Shown: piece after piece, positions 28,451-36,540 of the stretch | How positions within the stretch are numbered: position 1 is the first letter of the stretch | How the letters are laid out: each line of letters opens with the position of its first letter | Origin: DASUPK01 sp963782345 | Lineage (GTDB): Bacteria; Actinomycetota; Thermoleophilia; Solirubrobacterales; 70-9 | DNA length: 64,000 nt | Direction: 5' to 3' | NCBI GenBank assembly: GCA_963782345.1 | Contig: CAWAJF010000004.1 | Span: 1-64,000 of the forward strand | Position numbers and translations under genes: made by a program | Notes under the pieces: model-generated | Seen by the model: only the letters and a program-made list of their open reading frames with translations | Databases searched by the model: none | What the model was told of the DNA's origin: nothing

Positions 28451-28485
28451 GATAATGAGAATCAATCTCAGCTAGTTGCTAGCCT
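28451..28485 (+). promoter_or_regulatory. Fur box plus -10 box upstream of the fur gene
   Basis: Positions 28451-28469 match the classical 19-bp Fur box (GATAATGATAATCATTATC) at 16 of 19 positions. Within it, TGAGA-ATCAA-TCTCA (28456-28470) is an exact inverted repeat. TAGCCT (28480-28485) lies 6 nt before the fur GTG, so a bound repressor would cover the promoter's spacer/-35 region. This suggests autoregulation of fur and of the ZIP gene. A Zur role cannot be excluded. Confidence 0.7.
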
Positions 28486-28491
28486 GCACCC

Positions 28492-28935
28492 GTGGCTCAC
28501 GGGTCTGCAACCGACTGGGAAAGCGCTGCGCGGACGGCGTTGAAGGACGGCGGCCACCGAGCCGGCGGTGCACGCGGGGCCGTGGTCTCGTTGCTCGGCG
28601 GTCAGAATTGCTGCCTCTCGGCGCAGGAGATCTCGCAAGAGCTGCACGAGTCGGGCAGTGAGGTGGGCATCGCGAGCATCTACCGAGCCCTGGAGCTGCT
28701 CCACACCCTTGGACTGGTGCAGCGCGTTGAGTTCGGCGAGGGCGTCGCCCGCTACGAGCCGGTCACTCCTGGCGGGGAGCATCACCACCACGCCGTCTGT
28801 GACAGCTGCGGGCGGGTCACGCCCTTCGAGGACGAGCGGCTGGAGAAGCAGCTCGAGCGGCTCGCGGGGAATCTGAAGCACTCGATGAGCGGTCACGACC
28901 TCGTCATCCACGGGGAGTGCTCGCGTTGCCGTTAG
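28492..28935 (+). CDS. Fur family metal-responsive repressor
   Basis: 147 residues. The DNA-binding winged helix includes SAQEISQELHESGSEVGIASIYRALELLHTLGLV. The metal/dimer domain begins with GGEHHHHAVCDSCGRVTPFED; the His cluster and CxxC are typical. A second CxxC (GECSRC) near the C-terminus completes a structural zinc site. GTG start with a leaderless-type -10. It overlaps the ZIP transporter gene. The operator found upstream favours Fur, while the ZIP neighbour favours Zur; the sequence alone does not decide. Confidence 0.88.
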   Translation: MAHGSATDWESAARTALKDGGHRAGGARGAVVSLLGGQNCCLSAQEISQELHESGSEVGIASIYRALELLHTLGLVQRVEFGEGVARYEPVTPGGEHHHHAVCDSCGRVTPFEDERLEKQLERLAGNLKHSMSGHDLVIHGECSRCR

Positions 28936-29657
28936 CCGCCGACCAGCTGATCGCCATTCCGCTTACGGCGATCGCAGTCGTCACCACCATGGCTGGTGGA
29001 TTCCTCGCATTGCGGATGTCCCATTCGCTCCCCACGGTGATCGCGCTCAGCGGCGGGATAGTGGTGGCGGTCGCGCTCTTCGACGTCCTGCCTGAGGCGA
29101 TCGACCTCCTCCCGGATGATTCGACGGCCATCGGGGCGCTGATGGGCGCGGGCTTCCTGACCTTCTTCATGTTCGAGCGATTGCTCGTCCTCCATCACCG
29201 GGATGACCCCGCCGACGCCCGGGCGCATGGCCAGGTGGGCAGCTTCGGCGCTTTCGGCCTCTCGGCGCACAGCTTCATCGACGGCCTCGCGGTCGGCCTC
29301 GCCTTCGGAGCGAGCACCTCCACCGGCGTCCTCGTCCTGGTCGCCGTCCTTGCACATGACTTCGCCGACGGCCTCAACACCGTGAGCTTCGTCCTCAACC
29401 AATCGCAAGACCGCTCGCAGGCGATCCGCTGGCTGGTCGCCGACGCGGTCGCACCTCTCATCGGCGTGACAGTCGGAGCACTCGCCCACGTCTCCGATGC
29501 CGCGCTTGGACACCTCCTCGCATTCTATGCGGGGTTCTTCCTCTTCATGGGAGCGACCGACCTCCTTCCGGAGGCGCACGAGCACGCGTCGTGGGGCCGT
29601 GTCGGCCTGACGCTGCTCGGATTCGCGGCGATATTCGGAATCTCGCTGGCGACATAA
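28917..29657 (+). CDS. ZIP family metal transporter
   Basis: About 246 residues and eight predicted membrane spans. The metal-site segments of TM4 and TM5 are SAHSFIDGLAVGLAFG and LAHDFADGLNTVSF, a ZIP pattern with Asp in place of the usual Glu/Pro-Glu. A His/Asp-rich loop (HHRDDPADARAHG) lies between TM3 and TM4. It overlaps fur by 19 bp; a TTG at 28926 would start it slightly later. Likely a zinc or other divalent metal carrier under Fur-family control. Confidence 0.85.
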   Translation: MLALPLAADQLIAIPLTAIAVVTTMAGGFLALRMSHSLPTVIALSGGIVVAVALFDVLPEAIDLLPDDSTAIGALMGAGFLTFFMFERLLVLHHRDDPADARAHGQVGSFGAFGLSAHSFIDGLAVGLAFGASTSTGVLVLVAVLAHDFADGLNTVSFVLNQSQDRSQAIRWLVADAVAPLIGVTVGALAHVSDAALGHLLAFYAGFFLFMGATDLLPEAHEHASWGRVGLTLLGFAAIFGISLAT

Positions 29658-29751
29658 CGCGTCAACCCGACGGGAACGGTGAAAAGTACGGATGTGCAGG
29701 GACTTCTCGCCGCGGTAGGTTCACGCGGTAGTCATCCAAGGGGAGAGTCCG

Positions 29752-30690
29752 GTGGAGCAGCAGCTGGTAGGTACGAGATCCGCAGATAGCCCGATTGACC
29801 GTGTGCTTGCGCCCTCGGCCCGGCCGCGCGGAGTGCTCATCCCGGCCGGGCCACACGACTGGGGGCTCTTCGGCCCGGACTCGATCAGCTGGCGGGTCCA
29901 CTCCAATCCCGTCCTGCTGGTCGGCGGCCTGCGCGCGCTGATCATCCAATCGCTCAACCCGCTGGCGATGGCGGGCATCGACCAGCACAGCGACTACCTG
30001 TCCCGCCCGCTGTCGCGGCTTCGCCGCACGGCCGAGTACGTGGCCACCGTCGTCTACGGGGACAGCCCCTCCGCCCAGCGCGCCGCCGCGATTGTGCAGC
30101 GGCTCCACTCGCGGGTCGAGGGCGCCGATCCGATCACCGGCTCGCCCTACAGCGCCGCCGACACCGAGACCAAGCTCTGGGTGCACTGCGTCGAGACCCA
30201 CTCCTTCCTGGCGGCGTACCGGGCCTACGGGGCCCGGATGGACGACGCCGAGCAGGACGCCTACCTCGCCGAGCAGGTCAGTGCCGCCGAGCTGATGGGA
30301 ATTCCGCCCGAGCTGGTCCCGTCATCCCGCGCTGGCTACCGAGACTTCTTCGAGTACATGCGCCCGGGCCTCTGCGTGAGCGAGGCGTCGCAGGATGCGA
30401 TTCACCTGGTGGTCGACCCGCCCAAGACCAGGGAGCTGCTGCCTCATCAGGTCTCGCTGCGGACGATGGCCTCGGCCGCCGTCGCGATCACACCTCGTTA
30501 CATGCGGCGGATGGCCGGGATCGAGCGCTCGCGCGCCGTCTACGCCGGCGCCGCGACCGGTACGCGCATCTCGGGAGTCCTCATGCGTGCCCGCGTCTTC
30601 GACCGCATCGGCGGCGCCCTCGTCGGCCGTCGCACGGTCAGCCTCCCGCGGGCCGCCAAGGCCGCGGCAAAGGCCCACCGGGCCTCCTAG
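29752..30690 (+). CDS. MpaB-like oxygenase (DUF2236 family)
   Basis: 312 residues. The N-terminal motif GLFGPDSISWRVHSNPVLLV and the following LNPLAMAGIDQHSDYLSRPL are diagnostic of the MpaB/latex-clearing oxygenase superfamily. ETHSFLAAYRAYG holds one of its conserved His. These are b-type heme or metal-dependent oxygenases; substrates are mostly unknown. GTG start with AGGGGAG 8 nt upstream. Monocistronic; TAGGTT lies about 30 nt upstream. Confidence 0.8.
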   Translation: MEQQLVGTRSADSPIDRVLAPSARPRGVLIPAGPHDWGLFGPDSISWRVHSNPVLLVGGLRALIIQSLNPLAMAGIDQHSDYLSRPLSRLRRTAEYVATVVYGDSPSAQRAAAIVQRLHSRVEGADPITGSPYSAADTETKLWVHCVETHSFLAAYRAYGARMDDAEQDAYLAEQVSAAELMGIPPELVPSSRAGYRDFFEYMRPGLCVSEASQDAIHLVVDPPKTRELLPHQVSLRTMASAAVAITPRYMRRMAGIERSRAVYAGAATGTRISGVLMRARVFDRIGGALVGRRTVSLPRAAKAAAKAHRAS

Positions 30691-30784
30691 AGCCTGTTTT
30701 TGGGGGATGCACGCAGGCGCGTCCGATGGCGCGGGCATGCTTTGCGTCGCCTGCCGCTGCAAACCAGACAAGAGAGGAATTCAA

Positions 30785-30988
30785 ATGGCGATCGAGTTCT
30801 ATGACGTGAAGCTCAGAGAGAAGGTTCAGATCCCGGAGTCCGAGGTCAAGAAGACGACCTACGAGCGCCAGGGCAAGGACGGCCAGACCAACGTCCGCTA
30901 CGCGTTCCGCGCCGAGAACAAGGGGACCAAGCTGACCAAGTTCGCCAGCAAGGCGGACTGGGACGCGCTCGACGCCCCGATCGAGTAG
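30785..30988 (+). CDS. Small conserved protein of unknown function (67 aa)
   Basis: Starts MAIEFYDVKLREKVQIP with GAGGAA 6 nt upstream of the ATG. It is soluble, Lys/Glu-rich, and looks like a compact beta-hairpin plus helix domain (KFASKADWDALDAPIE at the end). No catalytic or metal motif is visible. It stands alone between the MpaB gene and the convergent membrane operon, so it is probably expressed by itself. Confidence 0.7.
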   Translation: MAIEFYDVKLREKVQIPESEVKKTTYERQGKDGQTNVRYAFRAENKGTKLTKFASKADWDALDAPIE

Positions 30989-31048
30989 CGAGGGGTCAAG
31001 CCGGCTTCGCCGAGAGGGTCCAATCGAGACCCCGAGCTGCTCCCTGGC

Positions 31049-31207
31049 CTAGGGCCGCGACTCTTCGACGTCCTCGCCGTCGCGATCCTCGCGGCGCTGC
31101 TGCCGAAAGGCGTGCAGCGACGCCGCGAGCACGACGATCACCGGAATCGCGTACGGGATCCAGAGGTACCAGTGGCCGAGGTGTGCGAGCGGGAGAAGTG
31201 CGTTCAT
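31049..31207 (-). CDS. Small single-span membrane protein (52 aa)
   Basis: ATG at 31207 gives MNALLPLAHLGHWYLWIP followed by one membrane helix (YAIPVIVVLAASLHAF) and a charged cytoplasmic tail (RQQRREDRDGEDVEESRP). It lies 31 bp downstream of the multi-spanning protein at 31239, so it is the last gene of that operon. His and Trp before the helix resemble small accessory subunits of metal or electron-transfer membrane complexes, but no function can be assigned. Confidence 0.6.
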   Translation of the reverse strand: MNALLPLAHLGHWYLWIPYAIPVIVVLAASLHAFRQQRREDRDGEDVEESRP

Positions 31208-31238
31208 CGCCGGGACATGCTGATCGGCTTCGTGCTCG

Positions 31239-32690
31239 CTAGGCGTTTGCCTGAGAGAGAAGGAACAATCCGAAGCAGGTGAACGCCACCATCACCGCGA
31301 GCATGAAGTACTGCGAGCGGGATGCGTGCCGGACGTTGTCGTAGACGCTCAGGGCGCGGTCGTGCGCCAGCGTCAGCGCCACCACGTGCCCGATGACCAG
31401 GGCCGCGACCTGGACGTACCAGACCGTGTTCGAGCTGACGATGCCGTAGTTGATGCCGCCCCCGGCGGTCCCGAAGAGATCGGAGCCATGGCCCAGCGGG
31501 TCGGAGAGGATGTAGGTGAACTGCGCCTGCTCCTGGTAGAGGAAGGCGCTGAAGTAGTGCGCCACCAGATAGGCCAGCGCGATCGGGATCAGGGTGTGGG
31601 CGAATGAACGGCCCAGCTCCTTGACTCGCGGCGAGCCCCGAACGGTGTGCATGCCGGCGACGCCGAGCCAGTAGAGGCCCGAGACCGCCGCCAGGGTGAT
31701 GATCAACCAGATGGTGTTCGCGATCCGGAACGAGTCCGGGAGGCTGGAGCCGAGGTCGTTGGAGCGCTCGAAGGTCCACTTGATCGAGCCGGAGAGGACG
31801 CCCTCCTGGGCGCCGTCGAAGCTCGTCACGGCGATCGAGGTGAGCACGAGCGCGGCGGCTCCCGGCACGGCGGCCCACTGCGGAGCACCCGAGAGGAACT
31901 TGCGCCGTCCCACCTGGTTGCCGCGTACCTCGAAGGGACCGAGCCGAGCGAACATCCCGAAGTAGCCGCTGAACGCCTCCCCTCGCCGGGTCCACTCCTC
32001 AACGCCGACGAGCGCCATGCAGATGAACGTGATTGCGCTGTAGATCAGCGTGGCGACGGCAACCTTGTGCGGCGTCGGCGCGGCGCCGCCGCCGGCGATC
32101 AGCTCGAGCCAGACGAACAGGAGGACTCCGATCACCGCGGGCCAGCGGCCCAGCGCGTCCGGGTAGGTGAAGGGCGCCGGAGCGGACTCGCCCGCGACCA
32201 GACGGAACCCACCGGAGATCGTCCGTCCGATCGCGCGCCACGGATTGAAGGCCCGGAACACGTCGCCGAAGAGCACGCTGATCAGGACCAGGCCAAGCCA
32301 GAACGTGTAGAAGACGAAGATGATCGCGAAGTTCTGGGTCGGGTCCTCGATGCCGCGGAACCCGGCATAGAGCACCAGCACGAAGAGCCCGACCCCGATC
32401 AGTCCGCAGACGAGCTGGGTTCCCGCGTTGAGCACCAGCCGCGAGAACCAGCGCGGCATTGCGCGCCAGTCCTCGTCCTGCAGCCGCGCCGTGGTCCAGG
32501 CGACGGACAGCAGCGCGAACGAGATGATCAGGACGAGCGAGGCTCCCCAGGCGAACAGCCAGGCCGGGACGGGCAGGTCCTTGCGGCCGACCAGCGCGTG
32601 CGCCGAGGCGACGTCGGGGAAGAGAAGAGCCGCCACGGGACTCGCGAGCGCGAGCCCCGTGGCGAGCTTCAGTCTCGGCATCGATCTCAT
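31239..32690 (-). CDS. Multi-spanning membrane protein (type often annotated fenitrothion hydrolase)
   Basis: 483 residues with an N-terminal signal-like segment (LKLATGLALASPVAALLFP...SAHALVGRKDLPVP) and about 10-11 membrane spans. Homologues with this beginning are often labelled fenitrothion hydrolase after one Burkholderia protein. That label is weak, since no hydrolase motif is visible. Conserved His/Trp/Tyr in spans could bind heme or metal. The ATG at 32690 overlaps the stop of the cupredoxin-like gene (ATGA), so the two products probably act together at the membrane. Confidence 0.65.
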   Translation of the reverse strand: MRSMPRLKLATGLALASPVAALLFPDVASAHALVGRKDLPVPAWLFAWGASLVLIISFALLSVAWTTARLQDEDWRAMPRWFSRLVLNAGTQLVCGLIGVGLFVLVLYAGFRGIEDPTQNFAIIFVFYTFWLGLVLISVLFGDVFRAFNPWRAIGRTISGGFRLVAGESAPAPFTYPDALGRWPAVIGVLLFVWLELIAGGGAAPTPHKVAVATLIYSAITFICMALVGVEEWTRRGEAFSGYFGMFARLGPFEVRGNQVGRRKFLSGAPQWAAVPGAAALVLTSIAVTSFDGAQEGVLSGSIKWTFERSNDLGSSLPDSFRIANTIWLIITLAAVSGLYWLGVAGMHTVRGSPRVKELGRSFAHTLIPIALAYLVAHYFSAFLYQEQAQFTYILSDPLGHGSDLFGTAGGGINYGIVSSNTVWYVQVAALVIGHVVALTLAHDRALSVYDNVRHASRSQYFMLAVMVAFTCFGLFLLSQANA

Positions 32691-33073
32691 GGGTTGACGT
32701 GGAGCGTCGCGATCGGCGCCTCGCTCTTGTCGAGCCTGTGCAGCTCGATCTCGAAGACGCCGTCGAGATTGGCCGGAAAGGAGAACGCGACCGGGCTGTG
32801 CTCGGCCGGCTTCTCGATCTCGTAGCCGTGGACGTGGACCTCCGCCTCCGGCTTCGCCAGATTCACGCGAAGCTGGACCTGATCGCCCTTGTTGTAGGTC
32901 AGCGTCTTCTCCCCGCCGACCGGATTGCCGCTCGCATCCACGTTCAGGACCTGTAAGCCCTTGCTCGTGTCGCTGCTCGAATTGCCGTTGTCGTTCTTGA
33001 GCACGACGAACACGATCACCGCGGCGACGACCACGGCGACCAGCAGGCCGAGCCGCACAGCATTCGATTGCAT
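32687..33073 (-). CDS. Membrane-anchored cupredoxin-like protein
   Basis: 128 residues from ATG 33073, with a near-perfect AAGGAGGT 8 nt upstream. One N-terminal span (LGLLVAVVVAAVIVFVVL) exports a small beta sandwich: GDQVQLRVNLAKPEAEVHVHGYEI then GVFEIELHRL. The HVHGY motif occurs in cupredoxin-like domains, but a full type-1 copper ligand set (Cys, Met) is absent, so copper binding is doubtful. It is coupled by 4 bp to the membrane protein at 31239. Confidence 0.7.
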   Translation of the reverse strand: MQSNAVRLGLLVAVVVAAVIVFVVLKNDNGNSSSDTSKGLQVLNVDASGNPVGGEKTLTYNKGDQVQLRVNLAKPEAEVHVHGYEIEKPAEHSPVAFSFPANLDGVFEIELHRLDKSEAPIATLHVNP

Positions 33074-33152
33074 TCGGCGATACCTCCTTGGGTGTGCGCA
33101 CCGTGCCCCCGCTGCCTGGACGAGGGCGAAGCGCGCGCGAATTGGCACCTGA

Positions 33153-33749
33153 CTAGGCAGGTGCGGGCGGAGGCGGGCGGCGGGCGAGGCCGAAGGCCAG
33201 AGGGACACCGGCCAGCCGGATCGCGCGGGCGGAAAGTGCCCTGCCGCTGACCGCGGGTGGTCGCGGTCGCGCCCGGCGCTCCGCGTGCATCACGGCAATC
33301 GCACGCTCCACGCCCTCCAGTGCGCGCACGAGCAGCGCCGCCAGGGTCCCGATGCCCAGGGCGAGCGGCAACGCGATCCATCCACCGCGGGCGAAGACGC
33401 CACCGAGGCCGGCGGGGCTGCCGGTGGCGAGCAGCCCCTCGAAAAGCTCCTGCCCCACGAAGACGGCGAGCAGCGCGGCCGCGAAGATCGCGCTGCGGCG
33501 AGCCAGCGGGGGCCGGCTCGGTGACGCCCCCTCGGTTCCGCGTATCAACGTCGCCACGATCGCCGCCAGGACGAGCACGGAAACGGGCGGCAACAGGGCC
33601 GACATGTAGCGATGGCCCTCCTGTGCAAGCTCGGTGGAGGAGGACCCGCCGAAGGCGATCAGGTAGCGCAGCTGGTGGAGCGCGAACGCGCCGACCGCCA
33701 GGATGCTCGCCAGCCGGATCCTATGGATCGTTCGCAGTGCGGATTCCAT
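33153..33749 (-). CDS. Four-span membrane protein of unknown function
   Basis: 198 residues with membrane spans near residues 13-31, 50-67, 86-104 and 119-140, then an Arg/Pro-rich C-terminal tail. No motif recognised. TAGGGT is 9 nt before the ATG at 33749, so it probably has its own leaderless promoter. It precedes the cupredoxin-like gene by 79 bp on the same strand and may belong to the same unit. Confidence 0.6.
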   Translation of the reverse strand: MESALRTIHRIRLASILAVGAFALHQLRYLIAFGGSSSTELAQEGHRYMSALLPPVSVLVLAAIVATLIRGTEGASPSRPPLARRSAIFAAALLAVFVGQELFEGLLATGSPAGLGGVFARGGWIALPLALGIGTLAALLVRALEGVERAIAVMHAERRARPRPPAVSGRALSARAIRLAGVPLAFGLARRPPPPAPA

Positions 33750-33761
33750 CGACCAAGAACC

Positions 33762-33971
33762 CTACTTCCCCGGTTTCGGCTCCGAGACCTTGGGCGGCGG
33801 CGCCGCGGGCAGCGTCTGGGTCTGGGTCGTCGCCCCACCCGACAGGGAGGGCTCATCGATGGTGTTGCGCGAGCTAAGGAAGAGGAACAGGATGATCACG
33901 GCGAGGCCGAGCAGGATCCCGAGCGCGATTCCGATCACGCGGTCGCGGGACCGCAGGAAGCGAGCGAGCAT
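33762..33971 (-). CDS. Small single-span membrane protein (69 aa)
   Basis: MLARFLRSRDRVIGIALGIL begins with basic residues followed by one membrane helix (to about residue 33) and an extracytoplasmic Thr/Pro-rich tail (TTQTQTLPAAPPPKVSEP). It is 13 bp downstream of the CADD-like oxidase gene and likely cotranscribed with it. No family recognised. Confidence 0.55.
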   Translation of the reverse strand: MLARFLRSRDRVIGIALGILLGLAVIILFLFLSSRNTIDEPSLSGGATTQTQTLPAAPPPKVSEPKPGK

Positions 33972-33984
33972 CAGACCCCAGGAT

Positions 33985-34602
33985 TCAGCTGACCCCGTCG
34001 AGCAGCCGCCAGTTGGTCACGAAGGCGGACTCGGCGGCTGCGACGAGTGCATCCTCGTCCTCCGGCGCCATCGCCTCCTCGATCAGCCGCCGGGACTGCT
34101 CGGCATGGGCGTGGTCGGCTTCCTCGTGGACCCTGAAGTACTCGCTGCCGGGGCCGCCGTCGATCCCGTAGAAGCGGCTCAGGCCCTCACGCTTCACGCG
34201 TGAGATCTCCGGCTGGCCGCTCTCGATCGCGTACAGCCGCGTGAGCTGCTCGAGGTAGCCGTCGGGCACAGTCCAGGCCGTCACGCACTCGGCCGTCTCG
34301 GGCGTGGGCTCGGCGCCGATCTCACCGCCGGCTGCCTCGACGAAGTCGTCCCAGAGGCCAAGGTGAGCCTCCTCGTCGGTGGCGTGCGCCGCGATCTCGT
34401 CGCGCTGGCTGTCGGGGGCGCTCTCGGCGGCCTGGCTGCAGAGACGTGCGAGCGCCTCGGTCGCGTGGCGATACTGGCCGGCGTACCGAGCGAGCTCTTC
34501 GCGGCTCAGCTCTCCGGCCGACCAGCGCACGTAGAAGGGGTGCTCGAGCACGTTGTGACGGGCCCGACTCTCCTCGATCCGCTCCCAAACCGAATTGCTC
34601 AC
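33985..34602 (-). CDS. Heme-oxygenase-fold diiron oxidase (CADD/TenA-like)
   Basis: 205 residues starting at GTG 34602 (MSNSVWERIEESRARHNVL), with GAGGAG 8 nt upstream. It is an all-helical protein. Candidate diiron ligands are Glu in YRHATEALARL, Glu/His in ATDEEAHLGLWDDF, and the FYGIDGGPGSEYFRVHEEAD-HAHAEQ segment. This is the pattern of CADD/PqqC-like HDO enzymes rather than thiaminase TenA. Known members do unusual oxidative cleavages, such as p-aminobenzoate formation in Chlamydia. Substrate here unknown. Confidence 0.75.
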   Translation of the reverse strand: MSNSVWERIEESRARHNVLEHPFYVRWSAGELSREELARYAGQYRHATEALARLCSQAAESAPDSQRDEIAAHATDEEAHLGLWDDFVEAAGGEIGAEPTPETAECVTAWTVPDGYLEQLTRLYAIESGQPEISRVKREGLSRFYGIDGGPGSEYFRVHEEADHAHAEQSRRLIEEAMAPEDEDALVAAAESAFVTNWRLLDGVS

Positions 34603-34693
34603 AGAGACCACTCCTCTTTCTCAGTTGACGGGTTGCTCTCGGCTTCGCCTGCGGAGCACCCTCGCATAACGGCAGGAGCATACCCTCCGCCCC

Positions 34694-35515
34694 GTGCGCC
34701 CCCCGCGCCCTGACATCGCGATTCCCCCCATTCCCACCGGGCTGGATTGGGTCGGCGATCCCGTCGAGTCGATCGACCGGCTGGCGGCGGCGCGGCCGGT
34801 GCTCGTCCACTTCTTCGACTTCGCGCAGCTCAACTCGGTCCGCATCCTTCCCTACCTGCGCGCATGGCGGGAGCGCTACGAGGGCGACGGCCTCGCTCTG
34901 CTCGGCGTGCACTCCCCCCGCTTCCCGTTCACCCAGGACCGCGACGTCGTCGCCGGTGCCGCGGAGCGGCTCGGGATCGGCTGGCCGATCGCGGTCGACC
35001 GCGAGTTCGCGCTCTGGAGGCTGTATGAGCCGCACGGATGGCCGGCCCTCTTCCTCTGGGGACGGGGCGGTGCGCTGCGCTGGTATCACCTCGGCGAGGG
35101 TGAGTACGCGGGCACGGAGGAGCTGATCCGCGAGGTCCTGCCCGACGCGAATGGCGACCGCGACTGGCCGCCGCTGCTCGATCCGATTCGGCCCTCGGAC
35201 GCCCCGGGGGTCGAGGTGATCGCCCCGACCGCCGAGCTCTTCCCGGGCGGATCGACCGAGGAGCCCTGGTCCGCGACCGAGGGCATCTCGTCGCTGGAAT
35301 TCGAGTACGAGGCGGGCGGCGCCTACGCGGCCACGGACGGCGAGGGCCGAATCGAGGTCAGCGTCGACGGCCAGAAGCGCGATTCGATCGAGGTGACGCA
35401 CCCGGGCCTGCAGGAGCTGACCGCGCACGAGCGGACGGAGAGCCGTGCACTGAGCCTCCAGCCGTCTCCCGGCCTCCTGATCTACTCGATTCAGTTCGCG
35501 GCCGCGGTGCCCTGA
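34694..35515 (+). CDS. Thioredoxin-fold protein lacking CxxC, with C-terminal beta domain
   Basis: 273 residues. Residues 1-150 follow the TlpA/DipZ thioredoxin layout (RPVLVHFFDFAQLNSVRILP, then LLGVHSPRFPFTQDRDVV and the cis-Pro region EPHGWPALFLWGRGG). The redox motif WTxxCxxC is replaced by FDFAQLNS, so it cannot do thiol exchange. Residues 165-273 are beta-rich (GQKRDSIEVTHPGLQELT), as in the NipSnap/DipZ-type C-terminal domains. TACCCT is 7 nt before the GTG. The 3' end overlaps ispH by 25 bp, convergently. Confidence 0.75.
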   Translation: MRPPRPDIAIPPIPTGLDWVGDPVESIDRLAAARPVLVHFFDFAQLNSVRILPYLRAWRERYEGDGLALLGVHSPRFPFTQDRDVVAGAAERLGIGWPIAVDREFALWRLYEPHGWPALFLWGRGGALRWYHLGEGEYAGTEELIREVLPDANGDRDWPPLLDPIRPSDAPGVEVIAPTAELFPGGSTEEPWSATEGISSLEFEYEAGGAYAATDGEGRIEVSVDGQKRDSIEVTHPGLQELTAHERTESRALSLQPSPGLLIYSIQFAAAVP

Positions 35516-36486
35516 GCCCCGGCGAGCTCCTTGCGGATCTCACCGGGCAGCATGAAGCGGACGTCCTCGTGGACGGTCATCAGCTCGGAGACGTCGTCGG
35601 CGCCGCGGTCGCGGAAGAAGGTGACAAGCGCCTCGACCAGCTCCTCCGGGGCGCTGGCGCCGGAGGTGATGCCGACCGTCGCGACTCCCTCGAGCCACTC
35701 CTCCTGCACCTGAGAGTGGTTGTCGATCAGATGGGAGGCTGCGCCGTGCTCGCGCGCGACCTCCACCAGCCGGTTCGAGTTCGATGAGTTCGTGGAGCCG
35801 ATCACCAGGACCAGCTCGCACTCCTCGGCGAGTGCCCTGACGGACTGCTGGCGGTTGGTGGTCGCGTAACAGATGTCATCGGTCTTCGGCCCGACTACGT
35901 TCGGGAACTTCTCCTTCAGGCGGGCGATGATCGAGGAGGTCTCGTCCACCGAGAGCGTGGTCTGGGTGATGTAGGCGATCCGGTCGGGGTCGTCGACCTC
36001 GAGGTCGTCGACGTCGGACTCCGTCTGCACGAGGACGGTTCGCTCCGGGGCCTCGCCGGTCGTCCCCTCGACCTCCTCGTGGCCCTCGTGGCCGATCAGG
36101 ACGATCGTGTAGCCGTCGGTGGCGAACTTGCGGGCCTCGACGTGGACCTTGGTGACCAGCGGGCAGGTCGCGTCGATGGTGCGCAGGCGACGCTTCTCCG
36201 CGTTCTCGTGGACGCTCGGGGCGACGCCGTGCGCGGAGAAGACGACCATCTCTCCCTCGGGCACCTCGGTCTCCTCCTCGACGAAGATCGCGCCCCGCTT
36301 CTCGAGCTCATGCACGACGTGCTTGTTGTGGACGATCTCCTTGCGGACGTAGATCGGCTCGCCGTAGAGAGCGAGCGCATGCTCGACCGTCTGCACGGCA
36401 CGATCGACGCCCGCGCAATAGCCGCGCGGCGCCGCGAGCAGGACCTTCGACGGTCCCGCGAGGGTGTCTTCAGAGGTAGACGGCAC
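35491..36486 (-). CDS. ispH: 4-hydroxy-3-methylbut-2-enyl diphosphate reductase
   Basis: 331 residues. IspH makes IPP and DMAPP in the last step of the MEP isoprenoid pathway. The three cluster Cys are in APRGYCAGVDRA (residue 24), DATCPLVTKVH and DDICYATTNRQ. Substrate-binding motifs SAHGVAPSVHENA, GHEGHEEVEGT, IGSTNSSNSNRLVE and GITSGASAPEELV are all present. GTG start with TACCCT 8 nt upstream. Divergent from the wax-ester synthase gene. Confidence 0.96.
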   Translation of the reverse strand: MPSTSEDTLAGPSKVLLAAPRGYCAGVDRAVQTVEHALALYGEPIYVRKEIVHNKHVVHELEKRGAIFVEEETEVPEGEMVVFSAHGVAPSVHENAEKRRLRTIDATCPLVTKVHVEARKFATDGYTIVLIGHEGHEEVEGTTGEAPERTVLVQTESDVDDLEVDDPDRIAYITQTTLSVDETSSIIARLKEKFPNVVGPKTDDICYATTNRQQSVRALAEECELVLVIGSTNSSNSNRLVEVAREHGAASHLIDNHSQVQEEWLEGVATVGITSGASAPEELVEALVTFFRDRGADDVSELMTVHEDVRFMLPGEIRKELAGAQGTAAAN

Positions 36487-36540
36487 GCCTGAGGAGGGTA
36501 GCGGCCGGGCTGTGCCGTCGAGAGGCTAGGCTTGCGCCGG

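Noticed and set aside
36490..36540. TTG at 36532 as the start of the wax-ester synthase gene
   Set aside because: It lies inside or next to the TAGGCT box; the ATG at 36541 has the regular 8-nt spacing.
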